Assembly: GCA_021613535.1 (NCBI GenBank)
Contig: CP075494.1
Span: forward strand, 2,294,001-2,358,000
Length of the DNA stretch: 64,000 nucleotides
Direction of reading: 5' to 3'
DNA from: Adineta vaga
Lineage: Eukaryota > Rotifera
Below are positions 1-11,621 of the stretch, one piece after another; position 1 is the first letter of the stretch, and every line of letters begins with the position of its first letter. The notes under the pieces were generated by a model. That model was given only the letters and a program-made list of their open reading frames with translations, was not told the DNA's origin and did no database searches. The translations under genes and the position numbers were made by a program.

Positions 1-314
1 AAGCCGTAACTTACATAACTGACGTACTTTACTGCCGTTTCGTTCGGTGCCGATGCATAATAATTGCTATGTATTTTATATATATTGAAAATTAAAAAAA
101 TGACCTTTTTAAACGCATTTTTCTCTTTTTAATATTTTATATTAAATAAAAGAAATCATTTCAAACTTAATTCTCTTTCAATGATAGAGAGTAAAATGTT
201 GTTTATCATTATGCTATCAATCATAAGTCGAATAATAGGTAATAAAGATTGATTTCGATTTTGATTTTTTTTTCTATTACAAGTTTTAGCAATTTTATAC
301 AATTTACCAAAATT

Positions 315-373
315 TGGGTGTGGGTGTGGGTGTGGTTATGAAGAACAGAGAGATACATCCACACCATCAAGAT
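315..373. repeat. Telomere-like palindromic element 1
   Basis: The left arm is TGGGTGTGGGTGTGGGTGTG and the right arm ends CCACACCATCAAGAT. A spacer of about 25 bp, rich in purines, separates them. It belongs to the family described in the findings. The rest of positions 1-596 holds nothing else that I recognise. Confidence 0.75.
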
Positions 374-596
374 GCTGCTGAAGTCTCATGAAGTGTTTCG
401 AAAGTTTTGAAGCCTACTAAGTATTCAAGTTCACTGTTTCTTTCTTGATCTGCCCTGAATCGTACCTACCTAAGTCTTTGATCTAGTCTAGTTTGAGCTT
501 ACCCAGGCTTAATAGCCCCGCCGCCTATGACCCACACAATACGCTACACATGCAAAATGTTCAGAGTTTTATTCGAAAAAAAATCATTTGCCAAAT

Positions 597-2486
597 TCAT
601 ACATCATCATCATCATTGTTGTCACTCAGTTTGATCTTTTTATTAACATGTTTATATTCTTTCGATTGGATGATACTTTTGCCAAGCCAGATGTTAATTG
701 AAGATTTCTCTCGCCTGCATATCGAACCTTTTCTGTATTTTGAAAGCCATTCGAAAATGGTGTCTATGTCTGATGGACAATAGAAGTTGAATGTAATACT
801 TGATAAATGAGGAAGTCGTTTAAGAACAAGTTTCATTTCATCCACATGCTTAATTGATGTTCTCAAGTGTTTGACATGAGAAGGAACCATACAACAAATA
901 TTATCAGCAGTCCAAATGTTGTACATATTAGAATCGTAACTGATATCTAGCGATATTAAAGAAGGTGTTCTTTGGAGAAAATTGGCGATACTGGCTCGTG
1001 TATTCCGTCTTGTTTTATAAACCGTTCGACCTGTGAATTTTATTTGAACAATTGTTGACAGATCGACTAGTGTCGAAACAGTTAGAATCCAATTTGATGG
1101 TAAATTGTCCTTGAAATTAATTTCCAGTTTTTTTACTTTGCGACATGAAGGATAATTTGTTGTTTCATTCTACAAATGAAGTTTATTAAATGTTACATAA
1201 CATATCGATTTCCATCTAGTGGCTACATGCGATATGTCAAAAAAGGGTGAGTGTAGGTGGGTTTCTCTGCGATATTGGGACCCACACCCTTATACTCACA
1301 TTTTCCTGTATTAATCGTTCAGTGTCTGAGAAAATTAATTTCAATGTAGTCATACGACTATTCTGGATGCACCATTGTCAATCGATTGAGACATAGTAAA
1401 GAGACATATTTTGTCTGTATTCAAGTCATAGATTAGAGAAGATGCAAAAAGTGGAATTGGATAGAGTTTGATGACATCACTTGAATGTTCACAAGTGACA
1501 AATCGTTTGTTTTGTTCGAGCCAGAATGGTGTTCGATATGATGTGATAAGTGATTGAATGTCAGAAAGATCATGTGGAACATATCTTGTTATGCACAAGA
1601 AAAACTCGAAATTGATCAATAACGGAAGATTTGTTTGAATACAGTTTTCCAACCGATTACCATCGACAAACTTTTCATCTATCATCAATCTCATATGAGT
1701 TAATGAAGGCAATAGAGAAAGAAATAGTTCGAAATCGTCAAAATCTAATGTCAGATTTTCTATGGTTAATGAAATAACTTGCCGAAAAAGTGTAGACATG
1801 CATGGTAAACTATTCTGCGCATTAAATCCACCATAGAGCTTGCCTATAACTAGTGTACGTAGGTGGGATAAACAAACAAGAATTTTGCATATTTCAACAG
1901 GAGTTACAGGAGTTTGAATTTTTAGTTGTTGAATGTTTGATTGTTTAGGCCAAACCATTTTTTCTAATTCACACCATTGAAATTCAAGTAATTCGAGTTT
2001 AACTAAATTTGTTTCTGTGATAATCATTGAGAGAGCTTTCGTTCTCATTGATTCTTTAAGTTGATTCTTTTGTTCTTCAACTGTGAATGAGAATGATGTA
2101 AGTGAAGTCTTATTGAATTTTCTAAAAACCATTTCTAACCTATAAGCTGGGACTTTAATTAGAGTTAATGATTGAAGTCGAGTAAATTGACCATCCTTAA
2201 ATAGCGAAAGAAATATGTCAACTTGTCCAGGTGTACTATCATCATCCGAGAGTGTCAATGAGATAATATTCTCAGGATTAATATATTGACAAAATTGATG
2301 AAAATCAGGTTTTGAAATTCCTTGAAAATCGATAGTCCATCGATCATAGTTGTTGATTATTGCTCTCAATCGTCGACATATGTTGCGAAGTGAGAAAAAT
2401 ATTGTTTGTCCATCCATATAATAGAAAATACGATGTAGAATTTCGACAGGTAATGCTTCCAATGATTCGTTCTGTTCGTTCGACAT
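597..2486 (-). CDS. F-box / leucine-rich-repeat protein, with a frameshift
   Basis: This is probably a substrate-recognition subunit of an SCF ubiquitin ligase. Exon 1 is 1300-2486 and exon 2 is 597-1169. The 130-bp intron (1170-1299) has GT and AG ends and carries a telomere-like element. The protein starts MSNEQNESLEALPVEILHRI, a clear F-box at residues 9-50. Irregular LRR-like Leu/Ile-rich segments follow, with the phrase TPFWLEQNKRF that recurs in bdelloid F-box proteins. The frame stops at 1350, but another frame between about 1378 and 1300 continues (TTLKLIFSDTERLIQEN) and splices in phase into exon 2 (ETTNYPSCRKVKKLEINF). One indel within 1350-1378 therefore breaks the reading frame. 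Either this is a recent pseudogene or a base was lost in assembly. Calling the whole span one gene is inference. Confidence 0.7.
1244..1300. repeat. Telomere-like element 2, inside the F-box gene intron
   Basis: The left arm is AGGGTGAGTGTAGGTGGG and the right arm is CCCACACCCT. It occupies about half of the intron 1170-1299, next to the 5' splice site of the minus-strand gene. Confidence 0.7.
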
Positions 2487-2996
2487 TGGAATGAAGGAAG
2501 AAAATGTTGAATAATTATTCTACACCGTGTGTTATTCGTTTATGAGAATGTTTTATAGGCAAGTCTTGCACAACTGATGGAAAATATATAAAAGTTCTTC
2601 TTTCCTTCTTGAGAGAAATTGGAGAATGAAAAATAAACGACACAAAGTCATTTGTCTTGTTTTTGACACATTTTGAAAGTATAGATAGAAAAAAAGAGTC
2701 AAACATGGACTAGAATATGATTGGTTCAAATAACAAAGGATGACGTAGGTACACTTTTATATGTATAGCGTCTGCGTATAACTTATGGTTTTCTATTGTT
2801 TTTTTGCTACACCACGTGAGACATCTCTAAGAAAAAAAGGTAAACATTCATAGTGTATATATACTTTTTACGTATATTTACATAACAGCTTATTGTAAGC
2901 ATAACAAATTCGCATCGATATTATCGAAATCAATCAGTTATTTACTGCTGATTTTTATGAGAGAAAAGTAATAAATTAAGTATTTCATTTCTAGAA
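2487..2996. other. Intergenic, no gene seen
   Basis: This 510-bp spacer lies between the start of the F-box gene and a plus-strand gene fragment. It is AT-rich and I see no coding pattern or repeat in it. Confidence 0.5.
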
Positions 2997-3184
2997 ATGA
3001 CTAGCATTCCAACAGATGTTCGTAATTCTTTCGAGTTAAATCTCTTAATTGCACGTTCTTGCGCTATACTTCGTCAATTATTCAAAATTCGTTATGCTAT
3101 GTTTAACAATGGTAACATATGGGACGACTCGCCAACATGTGGAAACAACTATTCAGTTAATGTAATTCCAAAAAACAAAACCAT
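2997..3184 (+). pseudogene. Truncated N-terminal HEPN-like (DZIP3-type) fragment
   Basis: An open frame starts MTSIPTDVRNSFELNLLIAR and runs about 62 residues. It includes the phrase IWDDSPTCGNNYSVNVIPKN, which resembles the start of DZIP3-like HEPN domains found in many copies in rotifers and other invertebrates. A normal domain would continue for well over 100 residues with RNK/H-type motifs. Here homology stops at NKT and the frame runs straight into telomere-like element 3, giving a nonsense tail (RVWVGGCVTSW). It looks like a gene broken at the element. The family assignment is from memory and is moderate. Confidence 0.5.
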
Positions 3185-3260
3185 CTTGAGGGTGTGGGTG
3201 GGTGGGTGTGTGACTAGCTGGGTACTGGCGTAAACTCTGATAAACACCCACACCCACCCC
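3183..3260. repeat. Telomere-like palindromic element 3
   Basis: It begins with the canonical end ATCTTGAGGGTGTGGGTG and finishes with CACCCACACCCACCCC. It forms the exact 3' edge of the truncated HEPN-like fragment. Confidence 0.85.
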
Positions 3261-3331
3261 ACCTGTTTTAAAGGACTACTTTTGTTTCTTTTTGGTGATT
3301 TTTTTAAAAATTTTGATTCATCATCTTTTGT

Positions 3332-4066
3332 TCAATTTATTGTTTTATTATCATTAATATCATCATGAGCCATCATATGTTCAGTAGTATTACGTCTCAT
3401 TGCAAAACCTTTATCATGTAGATCTTTAATTAATTCATTTGTTGTTGGCATATTTTGTGTTAAACCTAATTGACTTACTGGATCAATTGCGCCTTCCATT
3501 AAACGAGATTTACCATATAATGGACAAATTTTATCTGTATTTATATGACCCCATTTTTTACATTTTAAACAATGTACCTAAAAGAAGAAAATTATAGATT
3601 CGAAATTCTATTGTTGATTAATTTAAACTTACATTTCTAACTTCAATACCAAATGGTTGATCTCGAATTGTTTCATCATTTTTTGTCCATGCTTCTCGAT
3701 GTACATTATATTTTCTTTGCCATTCAAATTTTGGCTCATCATTTTTAATAAATAATGTTCCATCAGAACGTCGAAGTTCTTGTTCTTCTTTTTTAGCCAT
3801 ACCAGCTGGTGGATTATACATAAATGAAAGACCTAGACGAGCTTTTTCATCACCCATTAATTGTTTATTTGAGAAAACTTCGTGTTCACGTTCATGTTGT
3901 TCACGTAATTCTTGTTGTCTTCTTTTTTCACTAGCATATTTTTATGATATGTTGGATCAAAAATTTTTTTTTTCATAAAATTTGCATAACCTTATTCATT
4001 AGAGAGAAAACAAAAGATTTTTCAGATATTGAAATATAATAAAAATTAAATTCTTACCTTCCCCAT
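3332..4066 (-). CDS. CIR1-like corepressor (RBPJ/CBF1-interacting), frame disrupted
   Basis: This is a nuclear protein of the CIR N-terminal family, which in other animals bridges RBPJ (Notch pathway) to histone deacetylase complexes and also associates with splicing. Exons are 4058-4066 (MGK), 3633-3990 and 3332-3575, with introns of 65-67 and 57 bp. Recognisable parts are [13 protein letters not shown] (N-terminal motif), a Glu/Arg-rich helix, [31 protein letters not shown] and a zinc knuckle [21 protein letters not shown]. The C-terminal half ends shortly after the knuckle, as in the core of the family. Two single-base losses break the frame: one at the exon 1/2 join (a G missing next to the splice donor) and one in an A run after DPTYHK. 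Both are homopolymer-like, so assembly error is as likely as pseudogenisation. Confidence 0.8.
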
Positions 4067-5691
4067 GATTGCTGTCTTGTTTGAATTTAAATGTTAAGAA
4101 CTAACTGTAACTATGTGTGTAATTACAAATAGTGTCTCGATCGTCTCGATATTCAATAAAATACGATCTTCGGGAAAGGTATCTTTATTGAAGGGAAGAA
4201 AGATGAAAAGATATATTTATATTACACATACATATAACGACAGTTGTAAAATCATTCCACTGTCTCAGAAATAGGAACTGATGAAAGAAAGAAACAAAAT
4301 CCATATTTTATCAATTGTTGTTTTATTTATTTGACTTCATATTTTATTTTCATTAGAATAAAAAAATTTACTATATTAAAAAATAACTTTTGGAGTACTG
4401 GAGTATCGCTTTTTCCCCGTTGAATATTCTATATCGTTACTTAAAGGATAGAAGAGAATAAAACACAGAGTTGATGCATGCTAATGATGGAACATATTAA
4501 TTGTTATAGAAAAGAAAAGAAGAAACAGTTGAATAATTCTATATTGGTAAACATATTAGGTAATCTACAGAAAAAATATTGCTCCTAATACTACATTTAA
4601 AAACATTTCAAAGTCAATAACTTTCCAAAAATTTCCTCCAACGCGCATTGGCGCACACGACCATATTCTGCACCCCTGATTTGCCCAGTCGAGGACTACG
4701 AAAATGACTAACAACTCCAATAGTGGTTTGAAACTGATTAAAAGTCAAGAAATATGATTTTTAGTCGCTTTATTTTCATACAGAGAGTTCATGGAGAATT
4801 CAGACGTGAGAAAACAATACAATTCTTATCTCATTCAAAAACAATGAACAATTTTGAAAAAGTAAGTTTCCCCTATGGTTGCGCTACTCTTGTCATATAT
4901 ACATATTTTTGTTTGCTTATCGTTTTACTGACGCTATTTCATATTTATCAAACACATATTCAAAATAATTCTACAAGAATGATTAAATTTGATCTATCGT
5001 GAAAGATTTCGTAAGTGGTAAATTACAACGCAGTGATAGTTGATTGATCTATACAACGATTATGTTGGTATCCATAAATCTAAGAGGTATTGAATTAGTT
5101 CGATAATGAATATAACTTTGATATTTTCCTGATCATTAATATTCATCATAATAATTACGAGGAAATTTTAGTATAATTTTTCATTTATTTTCGAATTGAT
5201 GGTACACATAAAGTAATTGTTTTATATTTGAAATCGAAAGAGATAGTTCACAGAAAAAGATGTGCTTAAGTAGCATATTGATTTGAATTTTTTTCCTATT
5301 CTATACCCTTTTTCAGAAGTACGCTTGTAACTATTTCTAAATGGTCTCACTATGATTGTTAGTTAAAAATTCAACAAAAATGAGCATTAAATCATGATTT
5401 ATTTCTTCCGATATTCTCATAATTATTCGTAATAGAACATGTTGAACAGTTTTAATGATCCTCATCGTTAGTAATTTACCTTTTATGGTACTTATGTTTG
5501 GAATTCCAATGATTTTTTCATCTCTCTTACTCATGAAAAAGATCCCAAGCAGATTCAATATTATGATTCATCTTGTATTTTTTTAGGATATTTTATTCAT
5601 GTTACATCTGCTGCAAAAAATTAGTTTTTTTTTATTAACTAACTTTCTCTATTTTATATTCGTTCGGTATGTGAAGGAAATGAATACATTA
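4067..5691. other. Intergenic, nothing recognised
   Basis: This is 1.6 kb of AT-rich DNA between the CIR1-like gene and the foldback element. Open frames here are short and lack coding character. I see no telomere-like element in this stretch. Confidence 0.5.
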
Positions 5692-6322
5692 GGCTATTTC
5701 CATGGTACTTGTGACAAAAAAACACAACATTCACCAAATCGTTTGATACTTTCAGGGCTCGTGTAATAGTCACTTCTAAGACTTTTTTGCTCTTGGACAA
5801 AAGTTATACGATGTCTTGTTCAAGAGTTGTAGCCCAAACACCAAACACCCTCCGGAACGATTTTTTAAAGTATCTAATTCTTTATAACACTGCTAGTTTT
5901 GCACTACTTTGTGCTATAGAGATTCTGATGATAGATTTGGATTCCTCATCATCAGGGCTACCAGAATCACTATTTTGAGAAAAATTTTGGACTCATCTCT
6001 GAACGACGGAGCTCTGGAAACCCCTTTCAACAGCCGAGTATTCCAGGCTCAAAAACTCCATAAATAGAGAACTCTGAATTTCGCGAAGTATCTCATTTGA
6101 TAGAGAATCAAAAGATCTATCGAACCATATGTGCGCCGTCGGGGGGAGTAAGATTTCACCGAGATAGGGTCTCCATAAAACTGATATGGGTTTTTGAAAA
6201 ATCATAAACTCTTTTTTGTCAAATTGAACCAAAAATATCAGAAAAAACTTTATTATATGGATCATGGCGTAGTGGTACGTAGAAGATCGCTTAGATCCAT
6301 CAAGATTCTACAAAGGTCTCTG
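5692..6322 (+). repeat. Left arm of the inverted repeat
   Basis: It pairs with 6705-7337. The innermost shared bases are CAAAGGTCTCTG (6311-6322), whose complement starts at 6705. Confidence 0.85.
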
Positions 6323-6704
6323 GAGAACTATCTCAGATCTATACTATTTTCCATTGATACATGTATTAATAGATCAGTACTGCAATGTTAATACTTTAAT
6401 TATAAGAAAAGCCTGGTTCTGCAAGTACGAGAAGAAAAAGAAACCGCGGAAGAACTTGTTGAAGTGTGAATGTTTCTGAGTCTGAGCTACTGAATAATGG
6501 AACACATACTTGAAGAAACAAACCAAACCACACACAGAATCGAACAAAAAAAGAGTAGGAGATAAAATAACATAGAACAAGGGAAGGCCAGTTAGACGAA
6601 AAGGCACAGTTTTAAAGGCATGATCAAGTAATCTTCTGCTACCCTTTCGCATCATTTTCAAATTCTTACGTGGTTTCAATAAAGTTAGCACCAAGGTAAT
6701 TCTA

Positions 6705-7337
6705 CAGAGACCTTTGTAGAATCTTGATGGATCTAAGCGATCTTCTACGTACCACTACGCCATGATCCATATAATAAAGTTTTTTCTGATATTTTTGGTT
6801 CAATTTGACAAAAAAGAGTTTATGATTTTTCAAAAACCCATATCAGTTTTATGGAGACCCTATCTCGGTGAAATCTTACTCCCGCCCGACGGCGCACATA
6901 TGGTTCGATAGATCTTTTGATTCTCTATCAAATGAGATACTTCGCGAAATTCAGAGTTCTCTATTTATGGAGTTTTTGAGCCTGGAATACTCGGCTGTTG
7001 AAAGGGGTTTCCAGAGCTCCGTCGTTCAGAGATGAGTCCAAAATTTTTCTCAAAATAGTGATTCTGGTAGCCCTGATGATGAGGAATCCAAATCTATCAT
7101 CAGAATCTCTATAGCACAAAGTAGTGCAAAACTAGCAGTGTTATAAAGAATTAGATACTTTAAAAAATCGTTCCGGAGGGTGTTTGGTGTTTGGGCTACA
7201 ACTCTTGAACAAGACATCGTATAACTTTTGTCCAAGAGCAAAAAAGTCTTAGAAGTGACTATTACACGAGCCCTGAAAGTTTCAAACGTTTTGGTGAATG
7301 TTGTGTATTTCGTGTCACAAGTACCATGGAAATAGCC
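6705..7337 (-). repeat. Right arm of the inverted repeat
   Basis: It is the reverse complement of 5692-6322 with only a handful of differences, one being a base change in the G run near 6140/6884. This indicates recent origin or ongoing conversion between arms. Confidence 0.85.
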
Positions 7338-7436
7338 ATTAGTATACCGTGCACCAAAATATCATTTCTCTCTATGGGCCATTGAAACTCAAGTCTTCGA
7401 GATAAGAATGTAAGTTGATATGGATCACGAACAGAT

Positions 7437-7453
7437 ACCCTCACCCTCAAGAT
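7437..7453. repeat. Solo right arm of a telomere-like element
   Basis: The sequence ACCCTCACCCTCAAGAT ends with the family terminus. No matching left arm lies upstream. It sits 100 bp outside the foldback element and 130 bp beyond the stop of the A-T-R gene. Confidence 0.5.
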
Positions 7454-7583
7454 ATGGTCTAGTATACAGCGTTTTGACTGTATTTATCTTAAGAAAAGTA
7501 CCGAAGTGTAGTTCAATGACAATATTTATTCTAAAGGAAATAACATAACAAATTTCTATGAAATGAAAGAAAGTTTAGTTTGA

Positions 7584-10500
7584 TTATTGTAATAATTGAC
7601 ACTTCTTCCAATAATTCAAATATAATTTAATCAAATTTGAATCAATTTTTGGACAATTTTTTAAAATTTCACATTTTTCAGTTGTTTTTATCGTTTCATA
7701 TTTTGATAATTCCAAAATCCCATTGTCACTACATGATTGTTCAAAAAATGATGATAATTTCACAAGAGGATTCGTTTTATCTGTTGTTGTTAAAATAGCA
7801 TCGATAAATGCTTTTGGAGACACTGTATCGAAATTTAAACCAGCTGTACGAAGTGAGTTTAAATAATCATTATATGTAATCAAATATGGATTAAGAAGAT
7901 GATAAACACGTTCATTAGTTGATATTGAAGCTTGAAAAGACGATTTTAAAGCTAAATCAACTAATGAAGCACTACAAATATCAACAGGTATCCAATTAAC
8001 ATCTTCTCCAACATTGGCCATTTTCTTTAATCGTCCAGCACCTGCATAAATTATCATCGAAGCCATTTCATCTCCATTCCAAACACCATTTTCTGTATCA
8101 CCACTTATTTGACCAACACGATAAATGTTAATTGGTACATCTAAAATATACATAAATCGATAATATATTTTTGTTTTTCCAATAATCGAAAAACTTACGC
8201 CATAAATTCATTGCTGCCCAACATAAATGTTCAGCAACATATTTACTTTGCCCATATCCTTGTGCTAATGCAACTTGTGCCATTCTTGGCAATGGTTCTT
8301 CTTTAATTGTAGATAATCGACCTGAACCAGCTGATGCAATACTTGAAATAAAATGAAATTGCATATTATTGAAAGTTGATAATTTCAAAAGATTATAAAC
8401 CCCAAGGATAGAATCATATTCGAAATCTTTTATAGTTTGATTAAAATTCATTTTCCATGCTAAATGAATAATATCTGTTACTTCATTTTGTAATTGTTGA
8501 TAAATATCATTAGTTTGACCTAAAGATTCTTCACTCAGATTCATTGATAAAGGTAAAATAATAAGACGTTGTGTGGAAATTGATGTATCTAATTGTCGTT
8601 GTTTAAATGAATCGAAAAGACGTTGTTTAGGATTTGAACCACGTAAAAGACAATAAACACGTTTAACAATCGATTCTGATTGTTTAAGTAAATCTCGTAT
8701 AACAAAATTTCCTAATGAACCATTAGCACCTGTAATAAGAAAAACACGTTCATTTTGTTGATTTTCTTTTGATGATTGAATGATATTTGTTGTTTTGATT
8801 AAATGAATATATTTATCAATGATTTGTTCAGTTAATTTATAATGAAATGGATCATCAGATTGTTGATTTGAAATCTTTTCTGATTTGAAATATTTATTTA
8901 ATTCTTCAACCATTTGATCAATTGAAGAAAATTCATAAATAAAATTCTTTGATATTTCATATATATTTTGACAAATAAGATTTCTTAATTCAATTGCTTG
9001 TAAAGAATTTATACCAAAATCAAAAATTGATCGTGAAGAATTATTTATTTTTGTTTGATCATAATTGTGTACGAATAATTTCATTTTATCTTCTAAATAT
9101 TGTTTTATGGTTTCTTTTGTCCATAATTGATTATTTCCATTTGTTTTTGTCTTTTGTCTTTCTTGTTGTTGATTCAAAAATTTATCATAGATTTTTTTAA
9201 TTAATATTGAATATTCTTCATTAACTTTTCGTCTCATTAAATTACCTTTATGTGTTACAGGTAAAGTTCTATTCATTGGAATGATTTTAACAAGTTGTCG
9301 AAGAATATGTGAATGAGATGGTGCTTTTTGATTAGTTTCATCAACAACTTGCCAAATTTTATCTTCAATTTCATCAAATTCATAATTCGATGCTTCTTCA
9401 ATATTCAATTGAATCAATGCACTTGTACAAAATTGATTATGACCAATAACAGCTACTTGTTTAACAAGAGGTGAAGATCGAATGGAATTTTCCATAACAA
9501 CAGGATTGGTTTTTTCACCATTGATATGAACTAATGTATCATCTTGACGTCCTATGATGATATATTCTCCGGAATTAGGTGGATCTTCAAGAAGTATATC
9601 ACCAGTCGTATAACAACCATTTGTATAATTATAAACATTTTCAGCTAAATATGGATCATCAGGTAAATGAATTAGAATTTTTTCATTCGAATTTTGTGCA
9701 TTTGGTGCTGTTTCAATACGAATATATGGTTTTCGAACATCAGGAATTTGCATAGATTTCCATTTTTTATCATAAGGATTGAAATTTTTACCAAGAATCA
9801 TACCAGTTTCTAGAAAATATAAAACAAGAAAATTCATCTCTTCAAACTACTCAATATATCAATAAATAACCTGTTGCACCATAAATACTTAAAAGTATCA
9901 CACCATTATCAGCTAATATTTGACATAATTCATCTGGACAACTGGCTCCACCATACATAACAAATCTTAAATTTGCTAATGGTTCAAAACTAACACAATT
10001 GTTCTTTTCAGAAAGTAATTCTTGTACAAGTTGTTCAAGTAAACTGGGTACTGTAATTAAAACTGTAATGCCATTTTTTACTCGTACATTGTTCAACAAT
10101 TCATTTGGTTTAGGTGGAAAAGTAACACAAAGTGGTAATGCATATGTACATCCACTTAAAATAGCACATGTCGTATCAAAAAAAGCCAAAACATGAAATC
10201 TAAAAAGGCTATAATAGATATGCTATTGATAACAAATGAAACTTACAATGCACCCCATACTAATATAACATCATCTTCTCGCCAAAAATCTTTGTTAATG
10301 GATGGATAGAGAGTAGAACTAATTAGAAAATATCGATTGGTTAAATAAATTGGCTTTGGATAAGTTGTACTTCCAGAACTAAAAATAATCACTATAATAA
10401 AATTAACTATTTTGAAATAATTCTTACCTATGAATAATTATAATTGTTTTATTAAGTTCTTCATCGTTTTTTTCTTCGATTGGAATAATATTGAATGTCG

Positions 10501-11014
10501 TTGGACATTCCAAATCTTTCTTTTCTAGTATATGTTCAATATTGAATTCATTAGTATCGAGAAAAAGAACTTTCAAAAATTGGAATTCTTCTTTTTCTTG
10601 GATTAATTGTATCATTGACATATATTGAGATGTTGCCAATAAAAGTTTGGTTTTCGTTTCTTTCAATAGATGTTCAATTGCTGCTTGGGAATTTCTTGAT
10701 GAAATTGGAAACATAATAACATTTGGCAATTTTAATAATGCATATTCACATAGCAAATAATTCAAACCATCAGCTGCTAACAAACCACATGTAATTGTTT
10801 CGTTTGATATCGATAAAGATGGAAAATATTTGAAAATTTTCTCTGCTAAATGATTCGTTACATTATTATATTGTTTGTACGTAAGAGTTGCATATTGTGT
10901 TGAATTGGTCTTTGGATCAGGATATAAAACTGCATTTTTTTCTGGTCTTATTTTTGCTTGATATTCAAGAGCACCAACGAGAGATGAAAATGGTAATTTG
11001 CGTATCTGTTCCAT
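7584..11014 (-). CDS. Adenylation-thiolation-reductase (NRPS-like) enzyme
   Basis: This is a three-domain carboxylic-acid/amino-acid reductase. It would activate an acid as adenylate, load it on a carrier thiol and release it by NAD(P)H reduction. Exons are 10428-11014, 10247-10378, 9871-10199, 8199-9809 and 7584-8140. All joins are in phase at GT-AG sites and give about 1071 aa. Adenylation motifs are HSSGSTTYPKPI (A3, across the exon 1/2 join), YGATETG (A5, across the exon 3/4 join), YTTGD, GRQDDTLVHINGEK and a late THKGNLMRRK with the catalytic Lys. The carrier motif is DFGINSLQAIEL, with the phosphopantetheine Ser near residue 613. The reductase has TGANGSLG near 707 and YGQSKYVAEH near 868. 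This layout is like fungal and bacterial alpha-aminoadipate-reductase-type proteins. Bdelloids are known to carry acquired NRPS-like genes. The substrate cannot be told. Confidence 0.9.
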
Positions 11015-11250
11015 TTTGTTTGGAAATTAACACACAACGAACAATAAGTTTGGTATTATATATGTATCATATATGGTTTCGATTTCTTGCTATCCGTGGT
11101 TTATATAGCAATGCATATTGACCCGTTCGAGAACGAACTTTTCGTACGTTCAAATAATTCTATAACGAATTGTCCAGGCATTTGTAAACATAATTCGAAA
11201 AGAAAAAGAAAGGTCATGGATCAAAGTACAAATGAACATTACCGGGTCAG

Positions 11251-11283
<33 letters not shown>

Positions 11284-11552
11284 ATGTGATGAGAGGGCAA
11301 TCCTTATCGTTTACTTTATTATGTTTGATTTCTTCATACATAATATCAATCGTAAAAGTCAACTAGAAATACATTTTCATTTTTTTTCCGACATTCGTAA
11401 GAAAATCAACACATTATGATCAATAGTTCTAAACAGTGAATTGATAATAACAGATGTTCCAGGAGAAATGAGTCTTTCATATTTTAATAATATTGCTCTT
11501 ACTATACATTGGTTCAAACAAAATGTTATTTTACAAAATTTATATGAACGAT
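11015..11552. other. Intergenic with a GAAA microsatellite
   Basis: Apart from the simple repeat at 11250-11284 and the promoter-proximal DNA of the A-T-R gene, I see nothing coding. Confidence 0.5.
11250..11284 (+). repeat. (GAAA)n/(GA)n microsatellite
   Basis: About six GAAA units run into GA repeats. Confidence 0.9.
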
Positions 11553-11621
11553 GTTGAGGGTGGGTATGGGTGTGAGTCTTAATATAACAGAGGCACCGTC
11601 AATCACACACATACATCCTCG
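11553..11621. repeat. Telomere-like palindromic element
   Basis: The left arm is TTGAGGGTGGGTATGGGTGTG. The spacer is AATATAACAGAGGCACC, and the degenerate right arm is CACACACATACATCCTCG. The spacer closely resembles that of the copy at 30270. Confidence 0.75.

Larger units (their letters stand above)
5692..7337. mobile_element. 1.65-kb foldback element with ~630-bp inverted arms
   Basis: The left arm 5692-6322 and right arm 6705-7337 are inverted copies around a unique centre of about 380 bp. The inner ~560 bp of the arms are nearly identical, down to the same 63-residue open frame on opposite strands (5787-5978 plus, 7050-7241 minus). The outer ~65 bp, before CAGGGCTCGTG, show about five differences. 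The outer ends read GGCTATTTCC and GGAAATAGCC. Both are flanked by ATTA, a possible 4-bp target duplication. The centre encodes no recognisable transposase. This fits a non-autonomous long-TIR/foldback DNA transposon. The superfamily is not decidable here. Confidence 0.7.

Noticed and set aside
4754-5002. 82-codon hydrophobic frame
   Set aside because: No splice partners, no conserved motif, and composition like the surrounding noncoding DNA.
6262-6290. TGGCGTAGTGGTACG in both arms, like a tRNA A box
   Set aside because: No B box (GGTTCGAATCC-like) follows within 40-60 bp and no cloverleaf can be folded, so neither a tRNA nor a tRNA-derived SINE is supported.
6194-6391. Open frames within the foldback element arms and centre (63-106 codons)
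   Set aside because: They are mirrored between arms or lie in the unique centre, are Phe/Leu-rich, and carry no transposase or other motif.
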